Source: Flavobacteriaceae bacterium
GTDB taxonomy: Bacteria > Bacteroidota > Bacteroidia > Flavobacteriales > Flavobacteriaceae
NCBI GenBank assembly: GCA_016780435.1
Contig: JADHLU010000014.1
Span: 1-11,950 of the forward strand
Length of the DNA stretch: 11,950 nt
Direction of reading: 5' to 3'
Shown here: positions 5,262 to 11,950 of the stretch, piece after piece
How the letters are laid out: each line of letters starts with the position of its first letter
How positions within the stretch are numbered: position 1 is the first letter of the stretch
Notes under the pieces: model-generated
What the model saw: the letters and a program-made list of their open reading frames with translations, nothing else
Databases searched by the model: none
What the model was told of the DNA's origin: nothing
Position numbers and translations under genes: made by a program

Positions 5262-8200
5262 CTAGTCTCCAAAACGGTAGCGCAGACTTAATCCGGCCCT
5301 AAGGGTCATCTGCGGAAAAGCGGTAGACACCTTAAATCGCGAAAACGTATGATCGTAGTAAGCCATTAAATTTAACTGATTAGAGAAGGCATAATCAGCG
5401 GTGAATCGACCCGAAAAACGATCCTGTCCTGAGGTGACTTGCCCCCCCAAAGGCTCTTCGAGGTTGCGCAAAACGGTGCTGTTAGTTCGGTACGATACAT
5501 CGCCGCGTATCACTAGGTCTCCAGAAAAATACTGACGACTTCCGCCGAGCATGGCGCTCCACTTGAGTTGATTGAATCGCTTGCCCAATCCGATCACCAC
5601 CTCTTGACCACTTACCTCGGTGAGTAGATTATTGGAGAAGCTAAAGTTGAGCATGCGGTCTCTGATTAGGCTAGTCTGAATTTGCCATAGATCATTGGTT
5701 TCAATGTCAACCCCTATAAGCGGATTGAACTGATCGTTGAGCACCACCGATCCAATAATATAGCTCGGCTTAATGTCTCCGTTTTCGGCATTAAAAAGTC
5801 CGTCGTTTATCGCCAAGTTGTTTTGAAACTGATTAATCGAGAATGCTGCTCTATAGGAATGATTCAGCGAGAATCTAGAAAACAACTTGGGAAAAAGTTG
5901 ATTTATCGAAACCGTCCAACTAGGTATGGCAAACTTGTGAAACGGACTGAGCGAGGTCTGCTCTACCGATCGACCCGAGTAGGCAGAGACCAAAGAGGTA
6001 AGCAGCACTTCGGGGTGGGTTGGCCCATAAGCCTCAGGAAACCCATTCGCATCGACCGCACTGCTATCAAAACCGTTGGATTCGGCCAAACGCTTAGCCA
6101 CCTGAAGGCGTTGTTCCTTAAATTGCTCAAAGGCTCTGGAGTCAGCTGAAGAAGAGGCATCTCCAAAAGCTGAGGCCAGCCATGTGGCGGTAGTGCTGTA
6201 GCTTCCGATCTCATTGGATAGCAAAGACTCGTAGCGCAGGGTTTGCCCATCAGCACTCACTCTGAATTGCTCCTGAAAACGATCGCTTCGCCGCTGCTCA
6301 TAGTCTAAACTAAGGACTACTTTATCGCCTATTCCTAGCATGGCACTCGTATTCAAAGACTGATTGGCATCACTAATAAACGGGGTGTTAAATTGATCAA
6401 ACTGGGTGAGGTAACCCCGCTGGGCCGCCTCAAATCGAAGGTCTTGACTCAGGCGTCCAACAGAAAGCTGCCTGTCTAGCGCAAATAGACTGCGGTCGTT
6501 TATGCTTCGCACATAACCCGGAAGAACGCTCCCTTGATTCTGAGACCAATTTGAACGAATGCTCGCCGAAACCTGTTGCGACCTCAATCCAAGCTTTTGA
6601 AGGGCTGCGTTGAGGTCTAAAGAACCAGATGCGTTTATAGTGCTAGCGGTTTGTAGTGTATTTATGGGTTCACCGGCTAGTTGTGCCAAGGCGTCTGAAC
6701 CGCGCTGCCAGTTAAACGTACCGGTATAATCAACCTGGGCACTTAAAAAATCGGTCGCCTTTAGAAGGTCAAAGGGCAGCGTATACGAGGCCCTTACCGA
6801 TTGATTGTAGGTGTTGGGTTGCCCCCAACTCAGAAACGAATCCCAAATAGACTGCTGTGCCATGGGGTTTTGAGCGTCTGCCAGAATAATATTATTCTGG
6901 GTCGCATCTACCGCCACGCTAAGACCCTTAAGCGGATTGGCGGTGATCGATCCTTGCCAATTGGAGCGGTAGTTCTGTTGGGTGAGCAAGGGCGTGTCTA
7001 GCAACTGAACCTCTTCTGGATCAAACAGCTGTCTAAAGCGCTGCTGATTTAATGCCCTATTTACCGATGTCTGAAGCGAAGCGCTAAGTGCATTACCCGA
7101 ATACGCATAGCTCAATAATCCATTGGCCGAAGATCGTTCTGAAAAAGCCGTCTCGAAATCGCTGTGCGAAGTGCGGGTGCTGCTCATAGAGGCCGAAAAG
7201 TTCTCGATATCAAAAAAATCTTCTCTGCTGTTTGGCTTTCGTTCGATGCGCACGCCTTGAATCGATAGAGTTTGTATTCTTGTCAGGCTTTGAGCTTGCT
7301 CTTTGATGGCTGCCGCCGCCTCTGGAGTTTCGGCCGCACTTATTCGGTCATCAAGAGTGAGGTCTTCGTAAACCGGATCGTACTCTGGTGTGCTTCTTGA
7401 ATCGACAAAAGAATAGCTCATCGGCGCATTTAATCGCAGCTTTTGAGGCAAGAAATCACCTAGGTTCGAACTCACAGAAAAGTCAAAGTTCTGCGCGTCG
7501 TCTAGACTTCTTAGATTGGGGTTATCGTCAAGCCCGCCGAATCCCACCGTCGATCTCGAGTAGCCTGATCCAAAGGCCACTACATCAGATAGATTTAGTT
7601 GAGCATTAGCGGTAGCGGCCCATCCGCCGCGGTGATTAATGCCCGATAATCGAAACTCGTTAAACCAAATCTCGGTGTCCAGAGAGACGGGCGATCGCTC
7701 ATTGCGAAGGCCCAACATTGCCGAGCTTACCCTACCGATAGAGGGGTTTCCCCTAACCCTTACTGAATAGCGTTCAAATTCGACGGTGTGATCTAGCGAT
7801 CCACTGGACAGCTGTAGCGACTTTGCTCGACTTAAATCGCTCAGATCTAGGTCGAGTTCATTCTCATCGGGCCAGATGAGTTGAGGGTCAACGGTTCCAT
7901 AAGGCGTAAAGCGAAGCGGCCACTGTATCTCGTAAAAATTGTCGCTGTAGTCGGTTCCTATGCGCATAAAGGCGGTTAATGCCTGATCGGGAGCAGCGGC
8001 GGTTGAAGTCTCGGCATGCACAAATAACTGCAACCTATCGTGACGCCGCATATCAAACTGCACCCTTCTGAAGACCGCCTTGCGCTCTAAAGGCTTCAGG
8101 GCCCTTATGTTCACACTTAACGATTGTTCATTTTGTCTTACGATGGTGTTCGTGTTGTTGAGCCGCTCTCTACTCACACCGGGGGGTAATACATACGGAA

Positions 8201-11200
8201 TAGGGCTTCGGTTGCTATTTTCTTCGATGTTCACTGCTCCGATCTCTATATCCGAGGCTAAAGACGGAACAAGCGGTTCGTCTACCTCTAGCGGCTTATC
8301 GTAGATCCGCCAACTGCCTTGAATAAGGTCTATTCCGGCAAATCGCAACACAACAGGCTCATTAAAGCCTTGAAGATACATGCGGATAAAGGGTATAGAC
8401 CTAAAATCAATAATACCTCCGACCGCCTTAGTGAAGTCTCTGAGGGGTATCTTATACTGCACCCAAACCGAACCGTTGGAATCTTCGGGAGCCCTAACCG
8501 TAGTCACATAGGGCATAGACTCGGTCACGACCGAACTTAAGGGGATCTCGTATTGAAAGAAGCTTTCGACGGTATTCATGGCAAAATCGCGGTCTACATC
8601 TTCTACGTCGGGCAGTACTGTAGCCCCTCTTGTGCTGTCACCAGACTCCACGGGAGAATTGCCTTGAGTATTGTTAAAGAACTTATAGCGCTCGACTATT
8701 GTTCCTTGGGTTTCTAGGTAGTTTTGGAAGTTATCACGAGCAGGATCGGCAGCTGGGCCTGGATAAATAAACGCCTCTTCGGCATCGTCTAACCCGTCAA
8801 GACCCACATCTTGAATCGCCCTTAATGAAGCCTCATTGTCGAAATTATAGATCAGGGCATTTCGCTCAGGAACCTTTCCAAAAGTCACCGAATTGGCCTG
8901 CTGGTTAAGGCCGTTTTCGAACTGTGAGGCCTGATCGGGCAGAATATCTTCAGAAAGATTTCCCAAATCGATGAGCAGTTTACCCGTGCTTAAGTCTCCC
9001 GGTTCTAGCGGATGCATCATCCAAAACTGCAGGTTCTCTATATTGGCCTGCTCGAAGTTTGTGGTGGCGATTGCGCGCATAGCTCCGCCCCAGCGATCTG
9101 CAGTGGCCAGCGGATTGAAATCGTCATCAGTGTTATAAGGGCCAGGCTCGTTTGGAAAATAGGCCATGTCAAAGGTGCGCTGCACGGCGGTTTGACCCTG
9201 AACCACATCGGTCTCTGGATAAACCTCGGTTATAAACACACGCCTCATGCTGTCGTCATTTAGGATGGCTTCTGTAATTTCTGATGGCCTAGTGCGCCCA
9301 TAGAAAATGGGGTCTATGGTATACCAGGCCAAACGGGCTCTATTTCGCATAGCCTGAAGGCCGGTCTCTCCAAAAGGGTTACTTGAAAGCACCCATTCTC
9401 GAGGCTCGGTGAGGTCAATAAATTGCTGGGTATCTTCGAAATCGTCAATGTAGCTAGTGATCTCTTGATTGAATGAGGTGTTAGACGGAGCACTCGGTAT
9501 CAAAGCAGCCACCTCAGCTTCAATCACCAATTCGGAGGGCGCCTCGGTATCAATAGTAGGCCACTGATTGATCAAACGGGTCAAGAAAGGGAGCTGCTTT
9601 CTGTAGCGCAAGGAGGCGCCCAGCATGGTATTGTTTATGGGCTCTACTCCGTATGCCGCTTTCTGCGTTAAGGGGCGTTCCCTCAGGTTGAGCAGGGCGC
9701 CGCCGACTTGAAGGTCGTCTGAGAAATAATGATCTACCGTAAGTCCAAAAAAACGGCGTGTCAGTTGGCCCAGTTGGCCCGCGTCTTCAGCGGTGACCTG
9801 AACGGGAATAGCCCCTGAGGCCAAGCTCGGATCGAGTAATTCAACAGTCGACGTGGTGTAGTCTACCCGGTAATCGATGCCCTCTGTAAGCAATCGACCT
9901 GCTGCGGTGACCTGCACCGATCCGGGAACAGCATAAAGCACCCCCAAAGGAATTCTATTTTGGGTATTCGACTGGCTATCGGCAAACGAGCCCTTTAGTG
10001 CAAAACGATTGGCACTGGCGTCTTGCTGAGCCGCAGCCTTGGTTTGGGCGTAAAGACTTCTGTACACAAACTTTCGCTGGTTGGCGTTGTAGCTACTAAC
10101 GTCTTGATAGTCTTCAGACCCGCTAGATTGAAGCTGCTCAAATAAAAATGAACCGAAAGGTTCGGCCTTGGTGAAGATGACCCTTCCATTAGCGGCATCA
10201 ACGGTAACTCCCTCAACGAAGTCGAAGAAACCATCACCCTGTTCTGCCAAATTCTCATAGGCATCGAGTCGGTCAAAATTAAAAATGCGCAGCAGGCTCT
10301 GATTTTCAAAATTACTAGGCCATGGTAAGTCTTCACTGGCCTTGGTTAAAAAGTTTCTCGGGCTCGGATCGTTGTAAAACAACTGCATCTGAAAGTCATC
10401 GGGGCGCAATCCGAAGGCTCCAACCGCATAGATATTTTTCATCATCAAGTCCCATATAGGATCTTCTACGCGCGTTATCGTGCTCTTTAGCAGCTTCAAC
10501 ACTAAGGTTTGATCAGCAGTTAATGTGTTGTCGTTTGAAAATTCGCCGACGGTATAAACCTTACCATTATAGGTATACTGAAAGGCCACAGCCAAAACCT
10601 CATCGGTTGCCAAGGGTTGATTCAAGGAGATATACCCCAGTTGCCGATTGAAGGTGTAATTCACCCCTTCCTCTAGTTTACGGGCATTGCTCAAGTTGGT
10701 GAAATGGATTCCATTGGTCAGCCGTTGGCCGAGCACATTAATGGTGCCCAAGTTGGCTCTTGGAGCTCGAATCTCGGCTGAAAGCCCAGATGCACCAATC
10801 AAGGCAGGGTTTAGAAAATTTGCAGCATTATCAGGAAGCAGATTTTGACCAGTATAAAAGGCCTCCGGGGCATTAAACGAGACATTCTCAGGAACAGATT
10901 CTGCCAAATCTTGAAACGCAATAATACTGCGCACGTTGTCGGTTTGTTGCTGTCTATTGGTAACCCACACTTCAATGCGTGTAATCTGAGCAGGGCTTGC
11001 GATGAACGGATAGTTTGCCAGTGCCTGATCGTAGGTGTCGCGAAAAAAATGGGCTAAGAAAAAGTGGGTATTTTCTTCGTAATCTAGAGCGCTGAGCTCA
11101 AACCGATTAACGACGTTACCATTTTCACTGCGCACCGAAGAACGCTGAGAGCGCTGTTCACCATAAACCGCTGAAACGCGCGTTCTACCAAACTGAAAGT

Positions 11201-11909
11201 CGCTGCGAACACCAAACACATTCTGTGCACCTGAAAGCAGACTACTTCGAAGGGGTAAGTTCACATTTCCGAATTCTAGATTTCTTAGCCAGTCGTCTTC
11301 GTTAGGCGTATAGGTTAGCTTGAAGAGGTTCTCAAAATTGAAGGTCGATCGACTATCTATGGCCGCGCTAATATTGAGTCGTTCTCCAACCTGCGCATTT
11401 AGATTAAAATCAAACTGCTGATCAATGTCTAGAATGGTAGAACGCTGGTTGCGCACGGCTAAGGCCGGGTTTTCGGTGCGCTGAATCAAGGCGCTTGTAT
11501 CAAAGTTGAAGCCTCCGCTAGTAGCCACCGTTATCGTATTACCTCCGAAAATCGACTCAAAAAAGTCAGAATTGACATAGTAGGTGGGCAAAAGGTCTTT
11601 TCGCGCGCCCCTAATCGTATCGTTTGACTTTGACAGTGCGGCCGTTTTTTGCTGAAAATTCGCTTTGAGCGCCTGTCTTCTCAGGGCCTCATAAAACTCG
11701 GTGAGCGATAGGTACAGCGGATAGCCTGAAGTCTGTTCAGCTAGGGTTTGGCGTTTTACAAATCGCTGATTCAACGGATCGTAATGGTATACTTCTTCAA
11801 GATAATACGGTAGTATAGAGGGAAGCTTTTGCGCATTAGCTTTCTGCACCAAGACCAGAAAGGAGATACAGAGGATAAGTACAATCTGATGCGCTCTGCT
11901 TAGAATCAA
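5262..11909 (-). CDS. sprA: SprA/Sov, outer-membrane translocon of the type IX secretion system
   Basis: A 2215-residue protein that forms the very large outer-membrane barrel through which T9SS substrates, including gliding adhesins in motile species, leave the cell. Residues 1-26 are a signal peptide (hydrophobic core 9-21, A-N-A before Q27). Family landmarks in order: FFESIFGGNTI (about 113-123), VGERLNISAAIDSRSTFNFEN (about 173-193), YTPNEDDWLRNLEFGNV and the SGAQNVFGV segment soon after, SYIDDFED (about 818), PDVEDVDRDFAMNTVESFFQY (about 1097-1117), RMYLQGFNEPVVLRFAGIDL (about 1174-1193), WFNEFRLSGINHRGGWAATA (about 1412-1431), FNPLIGVDIE and LTEVSGQEVVIGLGKRF (about 2058-2110), ending in a strand LSLRYRFGD. 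It is about 190 residues shorter than the roughly 2400-residue Flavobacterium johnsoniae protein but has no visible break. The only start giving a whole signal peptide is TTG at 11909, overlapping the upstream stop by four bases. Other T9SS genes are absent from the window. Confidence 0.96.
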   Translation of the reverse strand: MILSRAHQIVLILCISFLVLVQKANAQKLPSILPYYLEEVYHYDPLNQRFVKRQTLAEQTSGYPLYLSLTEFYEALRRQALKANFQQKTAALSKSNDTIRGARKDLLPTYYVNSDFFESIFGGNTITVATSGGFNFDTSALIQRTENPALAVRNQRSTILDIDQQFDFNLNAQVGERLNISAAIDSRSTFNFENLFKLTYTPNEDDWLRNLEFGNVNLPLRSSLLSGAQNVFGVRSDFQFGRTRVSAVYGEQRSQRSSVRSENGNVVNRFELSALDYEENTHFFLAHFFRDTYDQALANYPFIASPAQITRIEVWVTNRQQQTDNVRSIIAFQDLAESVPENVSFNAPEAFYTGQNLLPDNAANFLNPALIGASGLSAEIRAPRANLGTINVLGQRLTNGIHFTNLSNARKLEEGVNYTFNRQLGYISLNQPLATDEVLAVAFQYTYNGKVYTVGEFSNDNTLTADQTLVLKLLKSTITRVEDPIWDLMMKNIYAVGAFGLRPDDFQMQLFYNDPSPRNFLTKASEDLPWPSNFENQSLLRIFNFDRLDAYENLAEQGDGFFDFVEGVTVDAANGRVIFTKAEPFGSFLFEQLQSSGSEDYQDVSSYNANQRKFVYRSLYAQTKAAAQQDASANRFALKGSFADSQSNTQNRIPLGVLYAVPGSVQVTAAGRLLTEGIDYRVDYTTSTVELLDPSLASGAIPVQVTAEDAGQLGQLTRRFFGLTVDHYFSDDLQVGGALLNLRERPLTQKAAYGVEPINNTMLGASLRYRKQLPFLTRLINQWPTIDTEAPSELVIEAEVAALIPSAPSNTSFNQEITSYIDDFEDTQQFIDLTEPREWVLSSNPFGETGLQAMRNRARLAWYTIDPIFYGRTRPSEITEAILNDDSMRRVFITEVYPETDVVQGQTAVQRTFDMAYFPNEPGPYNTDDDFNPLATADRWGGAMRAIATTNFEQANIENLQFWMMHPLEPGDLSTGKLLIDLGNLSEDILPDQASQFENGLNQQANSVTFGKVPERNALIYNFDNEASLRAIQDVGLDGLDDAEEAFIYPGPAADPARDNFQNYLETQGTIVERYKFFNNTQGNSPVESGDSTRGATVLPDVEDVDRDFAMNTVESFFQYEIPLSSVVTESMPYVTTVRAPEDSNGSVWVQYKIPLRDFTKAVGGIIDFRSIPFIRMYLQGFNEPVVLRFAGIDLIQGSWRIYDKPLEVDEPLVPSLASDIEIGAVNIEENSNRSPIPYVLPPGVSRERLNNTNTIVRQNEQSLSVNIRALKPLERKAVFRRVQFDMRRHDRLQLFVHAETSTAAAPDQALTAFMRIGTDYSDNFYEIQWPLRFTPYGTVDPQLIWPDENELDLDLSDLSRAKSLQLSSGSLDHTVEFERYSVRVRGNPSIGRVSSAMLGLRNERSPVSLDTEIWFNEFRLSGINHRGGWAATANAQLNLSDVVAFGSGYSRSTVGFGGLDDNPNLRSLDDAQNFDFSVSSNLGDFLPQKLRLNAPMSYSFVDSRSTPEYDPVYEDLTLDDRISAAETPEAAAAIKEQAQSLTRIQTLSIQGVRIERKPNSREDFFDIENFSASMSSTRTSHSDFETAFSERSSANGLLSYAYSGNALSASLQTSVNRALNQQRFRQLFDPEEVQLLDTPLLTQQNYRSNWQGSITANPLKGLSVAVDATQNNIILADAQNPMAQQSIWDSFLSWGQPNTYNQSVRASYTLPFDLLKATDFLSAQVDYTGTFNWQRGSDALAQLAGEPINTLQTASTINASGSLDLNAALQKLGLRSQQVSASIRSNWSQNQGSVLPGYVRSINDRSLFALDRQLSVGRLSQDLRFEAAQRGYLTQFDQFNTPFISDANQSLNTSAMLGIGDKVVLSLDYEQRRSDRFQEQFRVSADGQTLRYESLLSNEIGSYSTTATWLASAFGDASSSADSRAFEQFKEQRLQVAKRLAESNGFDSSAVDANGFPEAYGPTHPEVLLTSLVSAYSGRSVEQTSLSPFHKFAIPSWTVSINQLFPKLFSRFSLNHSYRAAFSINQFQNNLAINDGLFNAENGDIKPSYIIGSVVLNDQFNPLIGVDIETNDLWQIQTSLIRDRMLNFSFSNNLLTEVSGQEVVIGLGKRFNQLKWSAMLGGSRQYFSGDLVIRGDVSYRTNSTVLRNLEEPLGGQVTSGQDRFSGRFTADYAFSNQLNLMAYYDHTFSRFKVSTAFPQMTLRAGLSLRYRFGD
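6881..6900. repeat. Perfect 20-bp palindrome inside sprA
   Basis: CCAGAATAAT followed directly by its exact reverse complement ATTATTCTGG. It falls on in-frame codons Q-N-N-I-I-L of sprA, and symmetry ends at both flanks. It may be a protein-binding site, a small mRNA hairpin or chance. Confidence 0.9.
9762..9779 (-). repeat. Direct 9-bp duplication in sprA
   Basis: Two adjacent exact copies of CAGTTGGCC on the plus strand. In the protein this gives the repeat G-Q-L-G-Q-L just before the conserved-looking T-R-R-F-F-G-L segment (about residue 710). It keeps the frame and looks like a small slippage duplication. Confidence 0.8.
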
Positions 11910-11950
11910 AGTGCGTTTAAGGTGTTTTTAATCAACTCCTCCACCGTACT
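11906..11950 (-). CDS. ruvA: C-terminal end of probable Holliday junction helicase subunit RuvA (partial)
   Basis: Only the last 14 codons and the TGA stop are present, reading STVEELIKNTLNAL. This resembles the final helix of RuvA domain III (the V-E-E-L/I-I-K/R-x-A-L-x-x-L pattern), the part that contacts RuvB. RuvA binds the four-way junction and with RuvB drives branch migration in the cytosol. The assignment leans on context: ruvA directly before sprA is a gene order I know from flavobacteria. The stop codon TGA at 11908-11906 overlaps the TTG start of sprA at 11909, so translation of the two is probably coupled. Too little sequence is visible to exclude another protein with a helical end. 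Confidence 0.55.
   Translation of the reverse strand, partial: STVEELIKNTLNAL

Noticed and set aside
5963..6256. Minus-strand open frame of 97 codons inside sprA, and other short frames within 5823-11057 on both strands
   Set aside because: All lie within the intact sprA frame, show no recognisable domain, and reflect the reduced stop frequency of moderately GC-rich coding DNA.
1..11950. Defence islands, CRISPR arrays, insertion sequences, phage or conjugation genes
   Set aside because: I saw no spaced direct repeats, transposase or integrase motifs, or terminal inverted repeats, and all space is filled by core genes in one direction.

Overview
The window comes from a member of the Bacteroidota, most likely a flavobacterium-like marine or aquatic lineage (order Flavobacteriales). 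Four things point there: a full-length SprA, which is the outer-membrane translocon of the type IX secretion system and is confined to this phylum; a Bacteroidota-type TonB with a short proline run and an acidic spacer; paired subunit III-like genes in the cytochrome oxidase cluster; and promoter-like TAnnTTTG boxes in place of the E. coli type -10. Genus cannot be set from the sequence.

All genes lie on the minus strand, so transcription runs from position 11950 towards 1. The first block is the last 14 codons of a probable ruvA, overlapped by four bases by sprA, which fills 56% of the window (5262-11909). Next come gcvH (glycine cleavage H protein), a small VanZ-family membrane protein and a TonB-family energy transducer. 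A strong symmetrical terminator hairpin at 3619-3646 closes this block.

The second block is respiratory: cyoE/ctaB (heme O synthase), two successive subunit III-type proteins of heme-copper oxidase (191 and 326 residues, the second with a long soluble insert), and a subunit IV-type protein. It ends at a second good terminator (597-633). Directly after it starts a SCO-like thioredoxin-fold protein, cut by the window edge, that has lost the cysteine pair and apparently the histidine that bind copper in true SCO proteins. Together these genes serve heme A/O supply, oxidase assembly and the accessory membrane subunits of an aa3/caa3-type terminal oxidase. The catalytic subunits I and II are not in the window.

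The window is densely coding. No gap exceeds about 90 bp, and there is no tRNA, rRNA, CRISPR, insertion sequence or phage gene. I found no convincing new multi-gene system. The points most worth a second look are the cysteine-free SCO-like protein, the roughly 115-residue insert in one subunit III, the duplicated subunit III, the TTG start of sprA on the ruvA stop, a perfect 20-bp palindrome inside sprA, and the recurrence of TAnnTTTG boxes in four of the five longer gaps.
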